Shown here: positions 52,780 through 61,490 of the stretch, in pieces | Position numbering within the stretch: position 1 is the stretch's first letter | Layout of the letters: each line of letters opens with the position of its first letter | Assembly (NCBI RefSeq): GCF_014201335.1 | Contig: NZ_JACHEB010000009.1 | Span: 124,001-188,000 of the forward strand | Origin: Tunturiibacter gelidiferens | GTDB taxonomy: Bacteria; Acidobacteriota; Terriglobia; Terriglobales; Acidobacteriaceae | Length of the DNA stretch: 64,000 nt | Direction of reading: 5' to 3' | The notes under the pieces: model-generated | What the model was told of the DNA's origin: nothing | Database searches by the model: none | The model's input: the letters and a program-made list of their open reading frames with translations, nothing else | Translations under genes and position numbers: made by a program

Positions 52780-52818
52780 TTCGAGTGCCAGCGGGCTCCA
52801 GTCCTGCTGGCACTCGAA
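52780..52818 (+). terminator. Hairpin terminator after the PEP-CTERM gene
   Basis: TTCGAGTGCCAGC (52780-52792) and its exact complement (52806-52818) form a 13-bp stem around a 13-base loop, followed by TTTCG. The T-tract is short, but the stem is strong. Confidence 0.7.
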
Positions 52819-52915
52819 TTTCGCTGTGTAAATTCCTTTTTTTATTGTGTTCTGGTGACAACGATCGCTGATCGTCGGGCCCTTGCTGTTCCAAATTATT
52901 TTGAGGATTCCGACA

Positions 52916-54607
52916 ATGAAGCGAAAGAGCCTATTTGTTAGCGTAGCGTTACTGTGTCTGGCGGCCATTGTTTCAGTGCCTGGGGCTTATGCTGCAGGGT
53001 CTGAGACTTCGAATCGTACAATCTGTCCTCGTTATCCTGCGGGTAGTAGTTTGGTTGAGCCCAAAGATCTATTCAGCAGTCATGGAATTTTGCAGGTGAG
53101 CTTTACTTACGAAACCCGCGTCGATCAGTACGGAAATGTCTTGTACTGCTTCATGAGCGAGGACGGAAGCCAGTCACCCACTCTGCACGTTCGCCCGGGC
53201 GATGAGTTGCTGGTGAAGCTCAAGAACGCGCTGCCGCCATCTACTACGCCTTCTTATCAAAAGCATGCAATGGCGGGCATGAGCACGCTCCCTGAATTCA
53301 GCATCTCAGGGCAGTCTCATGAGGCGTCTCCAAACTGCGGTGGAATGGTCATGACGGACACATCCACGAATCTTCACTATCACGGGACGAATACACCGCC
53401 GATCTGTCATCAGGATGAAGTGATTAAAACGCTTATCAATGCAGGGGAGACATTTCAGTACGATGTGCATTTTCCTCTTGATGAGCCTCCGGGACTCTAC
53501 TGGTATCATCCGCACGTTCACGGAATCTCCGAGGCAGCGGTCCAGGGAGGTGCCTCAGGCGCCATCATCGTCGAGGGCATTGAAAATATTAATCATGATG
53601 TGGCAGCATTGCCGGAGCGCACCCTGATTGTTCGAGACAACCTGGTCCCTGGGGCTCCTAATGCCGATGATGTGCCGGCGTGGGATCTTTCGCTCAACTA
53701 TATCCCGGTGGTTTACCCGGAGTACCAACCCGCAGTAATTCCAGCCAAGCCAATGCAGAAGCAGTTCTGGCGGGTGGTAAACGCGGCGGCAGACACGATC
53801 CTTGATCTGCAGGTCCAGTACGACGGTGTAGCGCAAGACCTTGAGATCGTCGCGATTGATGGCGTTCCGACCGGGTCGCAGGATGGAAGATCTGGAGGAA
53901 GAACACTATCCAGGAAGCATTTTCTTCTTGCACCAGCAGCTCGTGTTGAGTTCATCCTGAGAGCGCCACCTAAGAGTGTGAAAAATGCCACTCTGCTTAC
54001 CTTGAATGTCGATACGGGGCCGGACGGAGATAACGACCCGCAACGGCCGCTCGCGGCGATCAAGGTTAGCGACGCGGCGAAAAATCCTTCGCTTGCTGTT
54101 GGCGCGGTCTCGGCACCACCACCACTGCATATGCGTTTTCAGGGATTGTCGGAAGCGAAGCCTGTGAAGCAGAGGAAACTTTACTTCTCCGAGGTGCTCA
54201 CCGATCCGACCGATCCTAACAGCCCAACTAATTTTTTCATTACCGTGGATGGAGCGACACCAACGCTTTTCGATCCCGACAACCCGCCTGCGATCATTAC
54301 GACCCAGGGGTCAGTCGAAGACTGGACGATTGAGAACCGTGCTCTTGAAAACCACGAGTTTCATATTCACCAGATTCATTTTCTTGTTCTCGAACGTGAC
54401 GGCAAGCCGGTCGAAGGGGAGTATCGCGACATGATCAACGTACCCTTCTGGAGCGGAAGTGGATCCTACCCGAGCGTGAAACTAAGGATGGACTTCCGTG
54501 GGCCCGACATCGGAGACTTCGTGTACCACTGTCACATCCTGGGGCATGAAGATAGCGGAATGATGGCTATCATTCGTGTGCTCCCCCAGGGCAGACCGAC
54601 TCAGTGA
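52916..54607 (+). CDS. Secreted multicopper oxidase
   Basis: This protein has 563 residues from the ATG at 52916. A signal peptide (about 5-24) leads to three cupredoxin-like domains. Copper ligands are complete: LHYHG and HPHVHG in the first domain (type 2 and 3 sites), HEFHIHQIHF, and YHCHILGHEDSGMM with the type 1 Cys and axial Met near the C terminus. It oxidises a phenol, metal ion or similar donor and reduces oxygen to water outside the cytoplasm. The axial Met suggests moderate potential (CueO or bacterial-laccase-like). A Met-rich insert like that of CueO is not seen. It follows the PEP-CTERM gene after a terminator. Confidence 0.92.
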   Translation: MKRKSLFVSVALLCLAAIVSVPGAYAAGSETSNRTICPRYPAGSSLVEPKDLFSSHGILQVSFTYETRVDQYGNVLYCFMSEDGSQSPTLHVRPGDELLVKLKNALPPSTTPSYQKHAMAGMSTLPEFSISGQSHEASPNCGGMVMTDTSTNLHYHGTNTPPICHQDEVIKTLINAGETFQYDVHFPLDEPPGLYWYHPHVHGISEAAVQGGASGAIIVEGIENINHDVAALPERTLIVRDNLVPGAPNADDVPAWDLSLNYIPVVYPEYQPAVIPAKPMQKQFWRVVNAAADTILDLQVQYDGVAQDLEIVAIDGVPTGSQDGRSGGRTLSRKHFLLAPAARVEFILRAPPKSVKNATLLTLNVDTGPDGDNDPQRPLAAIKVSDAAKNPSLAVGAVSAPPPLHMRFQGLSEAKPVKQRKLYFSEVLTDPTDPNSPTNFFITVDGATPTLFDPDNPPAIITTQGSVEDWTIENRALENHEFHIHQIHFLVLERDGKPVEGEYRDMINVPFWSGSGSYPSVKLRMDFRGPDIGDFVYHCHILGHEDSGMMAIIRVLPQGRPTQ

Positions 54608-54637
54608 ATTTGGCTTGCGAGTGAACGCAGGCGGTAC

Positions 54638-55696
54638 TCAGGAGTTGCGAGCGGTGCGTACGGCGGCGGCTAGTTCGGCGAGGGCGGCTTTGGTTTCAGG
54701 CCAGTCGATGCAGGCGTCGGTGATGGATTGGCCGTAGACGAGGGGCTGGCCGGGGACGAGTTTTTGCGCGCCTGCGACGAGGTTGCTTTCGAGCATGACG
54801 CCGATGATGCGCTTGTCGCCTGCGGCGATCTGGGTGGCCACGTTGCGGGCGACCGCTGACTGTTGAGTGTGGTCTTTGTGGCTGTTGGCGTGGCTGCAGT
54901 CGATCATGACCTGTGGGAGGATTCCGGCTTTCTCCATTTGCTTGCAGGTCTCTTCGACGGCAGCGGCGTCGTAGTTGGTGGTGTTTCGGCCTCCGCGAAG
55001 GATGATGTGGCAGTCGCGGTTCCCCTTGGTGACGAAGATGGCGGTCTGGCCATGCTTGGTGTGGCCGAGGAAGTTGTGCGCCTGACCGGCGGAGAGGATG
55101 GCTTCGATGGCGATCTGCACGTTGCCGGACGTGCCGTTTTTGAAGCCGACGGGGCAGGAGAGACCGGAGACAAGTTCGCGGTGGACCTGGCTTTCGGTCG
55201 TGCGGGCGCCGATGGCTCCCCAGCTGACAAGGGAGGAGACGTACTGGGGGGAGATCATGTCGAGGAATTCGGTGCCGGCGGGAACGCCTATTTCGGCGAG
55301 GTCGAGGAGGAGATGGCGGGCCTGCCGGAGGCCGTCGTTGATCTGGAAGGACTCGTCGAGGTACGGGTCGTTGATGAGACCCTTCCAGCCGAGGGTAGTG
55401 CGGGGTTTTTCGAAGTAGACGCGCATGATGATGCAGAGATCGCGCGAGTGTTCGGCGATTGCGGTTTTGAGGAGGTCGGCGTACTCGCGGGCGGCGTCGG
55501 TGTCGTGGATGGAGCAGGGGCCTACGACTACCAGCAGACGAGGGTCTTCGCCGTGGATGATTTTGATGATTTCGGTGCGGGCTTTATGGACAGTCGCGGA
55601 GGCGGCTTCGGTGATGGGGAGTTCTTCTTCGAGAGCGACGGGCGGGAGGACGACTTTTGTCCAGGTAATGCGAAGGTCATCGGTGGGAAAGAGCAT
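54638..55696 (-). CDS. aroG: DAHP synthase (class I, AroF/G/H type)
   Basis: This 352-residue enzyme condenses phosphoenolpyruvate and erythrose-4-phosphate, the first step of the shikimate pathway. The signatures VVGPCSIHD (about 56-64), KPRTTLGWKGLI, SCPVGFKNGTSGN (about 179-191) and MIDCSHANS (His of the metal site) are intact. The length is that of E. coli AroF/G/H; which feedback inhibitor acts cannot be read with certainty, so the symbol is a guess among the three isoenzymes. It stands alone, divergent from tdh. Confidence 0.92.
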   Translation of the reverse strand: MLFPTDDLRITWTKVVLPPVALEEELPITEAASATVHKARTEIIKIIHGEDPRLLVVVGPCSIHDTDAAREYADLLKTAIAEHSRDLCIIMRVYFEKPRTTLGWKGLINDPYLDESFQINDGLRQARHLLLDLAEIGVPAGTEFLDMISPQYVSSLVSWGAIGARTTESQVHRELVSGLSCPVGFKNGTSGNVQIAIEAILSAGQAHNFLGHTKHGQTAIFVTKGNRDCHIILRGGRNTTNYDAAAVEETCKQMEKAGILPQVMIDCSHANSHKDHTQQSAVARNVATQIAAGDKRIIGVMLESNLVAGAQKLVPGQPLVYGQSITDACIDWPETKAALAELAAAVRTARNS

Positions 55697-55791
55697 GGGT
55701 CTCGCTTGCTTTGATCAGATGAAGCGGCATTCCGCTGTGAGGCTGGTGAAACTTTGAATATCACTTCATCTTATAGCCTCGGGGTTGGTGG

Positions 55792-55820
55792 TTGGGTAGC
55801 GGCGGGCTCGGTGCTAATAG
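55792..55820 (+). promoter_or_regulatory. Sigma-70 promoter of tdh
   Basis: TTGGGT (55792-55797) and TAATAG (55815-55820) are 17 bp apart. Transcription would start near 55827, just before the hairpin at 55831-55854. Confidence 0.45.
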
Positions 55821-55830
55821 AATGGTGACT

Positions 55831-55854
55831 GCGGCCCAATTTCAAATGGGCCGC
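55831..55854 (+). promoter_or_regulatory. 5' leader hairpin of tdh
   Basis: GCGGCCCA and TGGGCCGC form a perfect 8-bp stem around an eight-base loop, ATTTCAAA. It would lie at the 5' end of the mRNA, 36 bp before the GTG start. There is no T-tract, so it is not a terminator; it may stabilise the mRNA or bind a regulator. Confidence 0.45.
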
Positions 55855-55890
55855 GATTGAGTGCACGACGCAACAGGAAAGGTTCTCCAC

Positions 55891-56925
55891 GTGAAGGCAT
55901 TGGTAAAAAGCCGCGAAGAACGCGGCCTTTGGCTCGAAGATGTTCCGGAGCCTGAGATGGGCATCAACGACGTCAAGATTCGTGTTCTGGCTACGGGTAT
56001 CTGCGGGACCGACCTACATATCTACGAGTGGGATGCGTGGGCTCGTTCGACGATCAAGAAGGGTTTGACGATTGGGCATGAGTTCGTGGGCGAAGTGGTG
56101 GCCGTGGGCTCGAACGTAACCGACATTCCGATTGGCCAGCTTGTGAGTGGAGAGGGCCACGTGGTTTGTGGGCGCTGCAGGAACTGTCTTGCGGGGCGGC
56201 GTCATCTTTGCGCTCATACGCTGGGTGTGGGCGTGAATCGTAATGGGGCGTTCGCGGAGTTTGTTGTGCTGCCGATGTCGAACATCTGGATTCATAGCGC
56301 TGGGGTGCCGCATGAGATCGCAGCGATCTTCGATCCGCTGGGCAATGCGGTTCATACGGCGCTGGCGTTTCCGGTGCTTGGCGAAGATGTGCTGGTGACG
56401 GGAGCGGGGCCGATTGGGATTATGGCGGCTGCAGTGGCTCGGCATGCGGGGGCTCGCCATGTGGTGATCTCGGATCCGAATGAATATCGCAGGGCGTTGG
56501 CGGAGAAGGTGGGGGTGACGCTTGCGGTGGATCCTCGCGCGACTCCGCTGAAGGAGGTTCAGCAGAAGTTGCGGATGCAGGAGGGATTCGATGTTGGGTT
56601 GGAGATGTCGGGTAATCCAAATGCGTTTCGCGACATGCTGGCGAATATGAGCCATGGAGCGAAGATCGCGATGTTGGGAATTCCGTCGGAGGATATTTCG
56701 ATTAATTGGAACCAGGTGGTGTTCAACCAGCTGACGATTCGCGGGATCTACGGGCGGGAGATGTATGAGACCTGGTACAAGATGACCGTGATGCTTCAGA
56801 GTGGGTTGGATATCTCGGGTGTCGTTACGCACCGGATGAACTGGCGGGACTATGAAGATGGATTTTCGGCGATGCGCTCGGGGAACTCGGGGAAGGTGAT
56901 ACTCGACTGGAGCGACGTTGCTTAG
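55891..56925 (+). CDS. tdh: L-threonine 3-dehydrogenase
   Basis: This zinc alcohol dehydrogenase-family enzyme has 344 residues from the GTG at 55891, which has AGGAAAGG eight bases upstream; an upstream GTG at 55861 adds ten residues without family similarity. The N terminus VKALVKSREERGLWL is the Tdh start pattern. The catalytic zinc ligands lie in GICGTDLH and GHEFVGEV, and the structural zinc in GHVVCGRCRNCLAG, HLCAHT. The NAD site is VTGAGPIGIMAA. It oxidises threonine to 2-amino-3-oxobutyrate, which 2-amino-3-oxobutyrate CoA-ligase (kbl) splits to glycine; kbl is not in the window. The leader hairpin may regulate it. Confidence 0.93.
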   Translation: MKALVKSREERGLWLEDVPEPEMGINDVKIRVLATGICGTDLHIYEWDAWARSTIKKGLTIGHEFVGEVVAVGSNVTDIPIGQLVSGEGHVVCGRCRNCLAGRRHLCAHTLGVGVNRNGAFAEFVVLPMSNIWIHSAGVPHEIAAIFDPLGNAVHTALAFPVLGEDVLVTGAGPIGIMAAAVARHAGARHVVISDPNEYRRALAEKVGVTLAVDPRATPLKEVQQKLRMQEGFDVGLEMSGNPNAFRDMLANMSHGAKIAMLGIPSEDISINWNQVVFNQLTIRGIYGREMYETWYKMTVMLQSGLDISGVVTHRMNWRDYEDGFSAMRSGNSGKVILDWSDVA

Positions 56926-57285
56926 GTTGTTTGAGCCGGATTGAGTTGTGTCAGACACAGGATGTGACATCCACCACGGCGTTGCTCCAGGTTTTAGCGG
57001 ACAGGCGGTGGTGGATTTTCTTTGGCTGGCGGAGGGTCCTCCGCAGGAGCGGTTAGGATCTGCGGCGATGATTTTTGTCTTGGCGATCAACAAATTTCGC
57101 ATAATTTTCGATTGCGTGGTCTGGGCTACGGGGCGGGCTGCTCTGTAACCTTAGTTAGAGATTTGCGTCAAACTGTGCGGTGACAGAAAGTTGAACATTT
57201 CAGACGAGTAAGCGCCTATTATCTGATTCACTGCAACCCAGGCTTTTCAACCGAAGCGCACGTTCAAATTCTGATAGGGCTAAGA
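56926..57285. other. Intergenic region between tdh and the methyltransferase cluster
   Basis: This is 360 bp without a convincing gene. Small palindromes are present: GTGTC-A-GACAC (56948-56958) and the hairpin GCGGAGG-GT-CCTCCGC (57029-57044). I see no T-tract after them. A reading frame at 56948-57148 has no family resemblance and is rejected. The last 130 bp probably hold the cluster promoter, but no hexamer pair has proper spacing. Confidence 0.4.
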
Positions 57286-58044
57286 GTGGAGACAAGCGAC
57301 TGCGAAATGTCCGGCCGAACCGTTCCGCATCCCGCTGCGCATCCGCCGGAGTCTCTCTTCGAAAGCTGCTCGTGGTTTTATTCTCTTTGCCGTGAGTACC
57401 TGTTTCGCGACCACACCCCGGAGATCAGTCGAGCGCTGTTTCCTCCGGAGGGGCCGGCACCGGGTATGCGTATCCTTGAGCTTGGTTGCGGGCCGGGGTT
57501 TTATGCATGCCGCCTCTCGGAGGAGTACCCGCAGATTCACACAACCGGCGTCGATCTCTCGCGACGCCTGCTTGCAAGAGCCGAATCCCGGGCGGCCCGG
57601 CGAAGTCTTCAGAACTGCACCTTTACTCACGGGGATGCGCACTCTTTGCCTGATGCTTCGAATTCGATCGATGCCGTGATCGTTTCGAGACTTTTTCTGA
57701 TTGTGGCGAAGCGGGAGGCGGTGCTGAGCGAGATCTTTCGGATTCTGCGGCCGGGCGGCCGATGTTTTATTGCCGAACCAACGTCTGGTTTTCGCACCCA
57801 GATACCGCTTGGCTGCATGTGGCTACTTTCGAAGTTGAGCAGCAGCCCGGCTGGAAAATATCGCGAGCCGAGACAGGCCGATGTGATGAGTTCGACGGAT
57901 TTTTCGGCGTTGATTCACTCGCAACCGTGGGGAGGGGTCGAACTGCAGTACGACGGTTGGTACCAGTATGCTGTTTGCGAGAAAGATCGCGACAGTGTGC
58001 CGGAAGGGCGGTCGCAAGCTGTCGCATGTGAGGCGTTGTTATGA
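57286..58044 (+). CDS. SAM-dependent class I methyltransferase
   Basis: This 252-residue methyltransferase of the Methyltransf_11 type has motif I ILELGCGPGFYACRLSEEYP (about 63-82), GVDLSRR (motif II), THGDAHSLP (motif III) and the EIFRILRPGGRCFI post-motif. A 60-residue N-terminal region includes Cys and His residues. The start is GTG at 57286 or ATG 57307. It is the first gene of a tight series: its stop overlaps the next start (ATGA). It should methylate a precursor of whatever the cluster makes; the substrate is unknown. Confidence 0.88.
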   Translation: METSDCEMSGRTVPHPAAHPPESLFESCSWFYSLCREYLFRDHTPEISRALFPPEGPAPGMRILELGCGPGFYACRLSEEYPQIHTTGVDLSRRLLARAESRAARRSLQNCTFTHGDAHSLPDASNSIDAVIVSRLFLIVAKREAVLSEIFRILRPGGRCFIAEPTSGFRTQIPLGCMWLLSKLSSSPAGKYREPRQADVMSSTDFSALIHSQPWGGVELQYDGWYQYAVCEKDRDSVPEGRSQAVACEALL

Positions 58045-58820
58045 CTCCTTCTACGACGTTCTACACGATTCTTGATCCGGCGAATCCGCTTGCCAAGCGA
58101 GCGAGCGAATGCGCACTTGCGGTGATGGCCAAGGCGCCGCGCCCCGGCAGGGTCAAGACGAGGCTCGCTCCGCCGCTGACCCTCGACCAGGCGGCGAGAC
58201 TTAACGCCTGTTTTCTCCGAGATACTGCTGCGAATATTGGCGCGGTCGCTTCGTCGGGTTGTGCAGCCGGTGTGATCTCTTATACGCCGGTGGGCGATGA
58301 AGATTTTTTCGATAATCTCCTGCCGAGTGATTTTGCTTTGATCCCGCAGCGCGGCGATGGTTTCGGTGAGCGCCTTCTTGCGACCGTGCAAGACCTTCTG
58401 TCTTGCGGTTTTGGAAGCGTTTGCCTTGTTGACTCCGATTCGCCCACGGTTCCGGCTGTCGCCTTCGAGCTGGCGATCGCCGAATTGCAAAAGGCAGGCG
58501 ATCGCGTTGTCATTGGGCCATCGCAGGATGGGGGCTACTACTTGATTGGTTTGAAGCACGCTCATGCCGAACTCTTCGCTGATATCGCGTGGAGCACCTC
58601 GTCAGTTTTTGCGGAGACAGTTGCAGCTGCCAAGGCTGCCGGTATTGAGGTCGTTGTTCTTCCTCTGTGGTATGACGTGGACGATGGCGAGACACTCGCT
58701 CTGCTAACCGCTGAACTGCTTAAGGACGTGCCGCCACCATTTGTTACGCTCTCCGGATATCGTGCCGAATATACTCGGGCATACCTCATTGAGCTTAGCG
58801 AGCAGGGGAGTGACCGTTGA
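58041..58820 (+). CDS. DUF2064/TIGR04282-type nucleotidyl- or glycosyltransferase
   Basis: This 259-residue protein has a GT-A/nucleotidyltransferase-like fold of the DUF2064 family, described as a transferase associated with radical SAM genes. Its family markers are VMAKAPRPGRVKTRLAP (about 27-43), LIPQRGDGFGERL (about 100-112), LVDSDSPTVP (metal/nucleotide site) and GPSQDGGYYLIGL. It may form an activated sugar or transfer one. It overlaps the upstream gene by ATGA and the downstream gene by TGATG, so the genes are translationally coupled. The association with a radical SAM gene two steps later fits the family habit. Confidence 0.85.
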   Translation: MTPSTTFYTILDPANPLAKRASECALAVMAKAPRPGRVKTRLAPPLTLDQAARLNACFLRDTAANIGAVASSGCAAGVISYTPVGDEDFFDNLLPSDFALIPQRGDGFGERLLATVQDLLSCGFGSVCLVDSDSPTVPAVAFELAIAELQKAGDRVVIGPSQDGGYYLIGLKHAHAELFADIAWSTSSVFAETVAAAKAAGIEVVVLPLWYDVDDGETLALLTAELLKDVPPPFVTLSGYRAEYTRAYLIELSEQGSDR

Positions 58821-60280
58821 TGATCGCCACTACCAACTTGGCTGGAAGCTCACCCGCCAGTACGCGGATTGAATCTCCTGCTGGCAAGCACTGGTTGGTT
58901 GCTCGCGCCTGGGAGACGAATGCTGCTCTGGTCCTGATTGGATTGGGGTTGTTCTTCCTTACGCGACAACTCATCAGTGAATACGATCACTTCACCATTG
59001 GATTTTCCGGCGTGTCTGGTTGGTCTTGCATTCTTTATCTTGGCGCGGCGTTCATTGTTTTGACGCAGCCGGTTGATAGATTTACATTTCCAATCATTCT
59101 TCTGGTTGCAGTTGCGTGCCGCCTGGTTGCATTGCCCGCTGCTCCGTATCTTTCGAGCGACATCTATCGGTATGTGTGGGATGGCGTGGTGCAGCATGCG
59201 CACATCAGCCCTTACCGGTATGTTCCTGGGGACGCAGCGCTTGCTTTCCTGCGCGGGTCGCATGAGAGCATCTTCGAGAAGATCAACCGACGCGACTATG
59301 CGCATACTATCTATCCGCCGGCGGCGCAAGCGCTGTTTTACCTGATTACGTGGATCTCTCCGACGATCACCTTCATGAAGGCGGTGATGGTGTTGTTTGA
59401 AGCGGTCACGATGTATGAGCTGGTCGGCTTGCTTCGCTCTCTTGGCATCCGGCGCGAGCAGACGTTGCTCTATGCATGGTGCCCGGTGGTTGTGTGGGAG
59501 ATTGCCGGCTCGGGCCATCTTGACTCTGCAGCGATGGCTTTCATCGCGCTGGCTTTGCTGGCTCGCTATCGAAGGCAGCCAGTATTGACGGGGCTTTTTC
59601 TCGGTGTCGCTGTTCTGCTGAAACTTTATCCGCTTGTGCTGCTTCCTGCCCTTTATCGCCGCGGGGATTTTAAGATGCCTGCTATGGTCGCGGGTGTGGT
59701 TGGGTTGGGCTATGCGGCTTATTCCAGCGTTGGCCTTTTGGTCTTCGGGTTTCTTGGAGGGTATGTAAAAGAGGAGGGCCTGGCAACTGGTGCGCGCTAT
59801 TTTCTGCTTGAGGTCGCGCAACAGATTCCGAGTCTTCACAATATTTCGACCGCGACCTATTTTGGCTTTTGTGCGGCGGTATTCCTAGGAATTATCTGGT
59901 GGTGCTGGCGCGTCGCCGGTTTTGAAGGGGGCCACTATCAGAGGCCATTTGATTTTGATGCCGTCGCTTCGTTTGTTCCGCCTGCCTTTGCGCTTGCGGC
60001 GACGTTGATGTTTCTTTTTTCGCCACACTACGCCTGGTACATCCTCTGGTTGATTCCATTTCTTACGCTGATGCCGAATCTGCCAATTCTGACGTATGTG
60101 CTTGGTTTCTTTTATCTGTACACGACTGCGTTGGCAGAGCCAGGCCCTAAGATGTTTCTCGCAAACAAAATTCTCTACGCTTCTGTCTTCGCGGCGCTCA
60201 TAATTCAATTAGCTCTAAAGCGTTGGCCGATTCATCGGTCTATGTTTGTGCAACGGGCGGTAACGAGTGAGTCCCTATGA
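58820..60280 (+). CDS. Polytopic GT-C glycosyltransferase (GT87/DUF2029-like)
   Basis: This 486-residue inner-membrane protein has about eleven transmembrane helices. The first periplasmic loop has the motif SSDIYRYVWDGVVQHAHISPYRY (acidic residue SSD-x-Y-R-Y-x-W-D), as in alpha-mannosyltransferases and other GT87 or DUF2029 enzymes that use polyprenyl-phosphate sugars. The stop overlaps the radical SAM gene start (ATGA). It probably adds a sugar to a lipid- or glycan-bound acceptor on the outer face of the inner membrane. The GT2 enzyme at 61985 could supply its polyprenyl-phosphate-sugar donor. Confidence 0.85.
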   Translation: MIATTNLAGSSPASTRIESPAGKHWLVARAWETNAALVLIGLGLFFLTRQLISEYDHFTIGFSGVSGWSCILYLGAAFIVLTQPVDRFTFPIILLVAVACRLVALPAAPYLSSDIYRYVWDGVVQHAHISPYRYVPGDAALAFLRGSHESIFEKINRRDYAHTIYPPAAQALFYLITWISPTITFMKAVMVLFEAVTMYELVGLLRSLGIRREQTLLYAWCPVVVWEIAGSGHLDSAAMAFIALALLARYRRQPVLTGLFLGVAVLLKLYPLVLLPALYRRGDFKMPAMVAGVVGLGYAAYSSVGLLVFGFLGGYVKEEGLATGARYFLLEVAQQIPSLHNISTATYFGFCAAVFLGIIWWCWRVAGFEGGHYQRPFDFDAVASFVPPAFALAATLMFLFSPHYAWYILWLIPFLTLMPNLPILTYVLGFFYLYTTALAEPGPKMFLANKILYASVFAALIIQLALKRWPIHRSMFVQRAVTSESL

Positions 60281-61419
60281 GTACATTGCTTCCGATCATT
60301 CCTCCCGATGACCTACTCCGTGAGAAGGAGGGTCTTAGCCCGGCGGCGCAGCGGGCTGAGGAGGAGAAGAATCGCATGCGCCGGTACTTCGAGAAGCCGG
60401 AGGCTGATGCACATCTTGCTCCGGTCGCGGCTCAGGAGCCCGTCTGTCTGTATCTCGAGACTACGAACCGATGCAACCTGTTATGCACGACTTGTCCGCG
60501 CACCTACGAAGATCTGGAGCCCGAGGCGGATATGCCGTGGGAGCTTTTCACATCGCTCATCGACCAATATCCGACTATTGCGCGTGTCGTGCTGCATGGC
60601 ATTGGCGAGCCTATGCTGGTGAAAGATATTGCGCAGCGTGTGAAGTATCTGAAAGACCGAAATATCTATGTGTTGTTCAATACGAATGGGACTTTATTGA
60701 CGGAGGCAAACGGTCGGGCTTTGATTGAGGCTGGTCTTGACGAGCTTAGGGTGTCGCTTGACGCTGCGGAATCAGAGGTGTTTCAGATGGTTCGCGGCAA
60801 AGACTTCTTCGATAAGATCGTCGCGAACGTCAAGAACTTCACGCGACTGCAGCGGGAGCTGGACGCTCCGAAGCCGCGGGTGTCGTTGTGGCTGACAGGT
60901 CTGCGGGAGACGGTCGATCAGCTTCCGAACTTCGTTCGCCTGGCGTACTCCGTCGGCGTCATGGAAGTTTATTTGCAGCGACTGGTGTTTTTTGATGTTC
61001 CGATGGATGAACACTCTCTCGCGCGGGCAGAGTCGGCGTTGTTCGAACATACTACCGAACGGGAAGAGGCGCTCATTGGTGAAGCTGAATCAGTTGCGCG
61101 CCAGTTAGGGGTGATGTTTTCGGCGTCGGGTGCTGTTGATCCTGGTGAGTCGATCAAGATGCAGCGGTCCGATAGCCCCTGGTCTCTCTGTCGCCGGCCG
61201 TGGTCGCTGATGTATGTCACGGCCAACGGCCGCGTGCTGCCATGTTGCATTGCTCCTTTCAGCATGAAGGGTTATGACAGCTTTACTTTGGGGGATGCCA
61301 CGCAGGCAAGCCTTCGTGACATATGGAACGGTGCTGAGTACCAGCGTTTTCGCGAGGGTCTTCTGACCAGCGCACCGCCGCCCGCCTGTGCTAATTGTGG
61401 ACTTCGCTGGAGCCTTTGA
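60277..61419 (+). CDS. Radical SAM/SPASM enzyme
   Basis: This 380-residue protein has the radical SAM motif CNLLCTTC (C-x3-C-x2-C; about residues 66-73) and a GIGEPML motif 2. After the barrel, a SPASM-like domain has CRRPW, PCC and CANC Cys clusters near the end, likely binding auxiliary Fe-S centres. SPASM enzymes modify peptides, proteins or small molecules. In this setting the substrate may be a carbohydrate or lipid precursor, but no small peptide gene is seen next to it. It is the last gene of the coupled group; a strong promoter follows before the next gene. Confidence 0.9.
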   Translation: MSTLLPIIPPDDLLREKEGLSPAAQRAEEEKNRMRRYFEKPEADAHLAPVAAQEPVCLYLETTNRCNLLCTTCPRTYEDLEPEADMPWELFTSLIDQYPTIARVVLHGIGEPMLVKDIAQRVKYLKDRNIYVLFNTNGTLLTEANGRALIEAGLDELRVSLDAAESEVFQMVRGKDFFDKIVANVKNFTRLQRELDAPKPRVSLWLTGLRETVDQLPNFVRLAYSVGVMEVYLQRLVFFDVPMDEHSLARAESALFEHTTEREEALIGEAESVARQLGVMFSASGAVDPGESIKMQRSDSPWSLCRRPWSLMYVTANGRVLPCCIAPFSMKGYDSFTLGDATQASLRDIWNGAEYQRFREGLLTSAPPPACANCGLRWSL

Positions 61420-61434
61420 GATCGATACACGCAT

Positions 61435-61462
61435 TTGCAGCTTTGCGGCGACCCCTTATAAT
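61435..61462 (+). promoter_or_regulatory. Strong sigma-70 promoter before the GyrI-like gene
   Basis: TTGCAG (61435-61440) and perfect TATAAT (61457-61462) are separated by 16 bp. Transcription should start near 61469, 22 bp before the ATG at 61491. Confidence 0.7.
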
Positions 61463-61490
61463 CGCACCTGCGAAACAGAGAGAGGATGCG

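Noticed and set aside
52806..52825. Possible sigma-54 promoter before the multicopper oxidase
   Set aside because: TGGCAC is present, but the GG-to-GC distance is 12 rather than 10 bases, and the sequence is part of the terminator stem.
56948..57148. 66-codon open frame after tdh
   Set aside because: No family similarity or ribosome site; composition and short palindromes suggest intergenic DNA.
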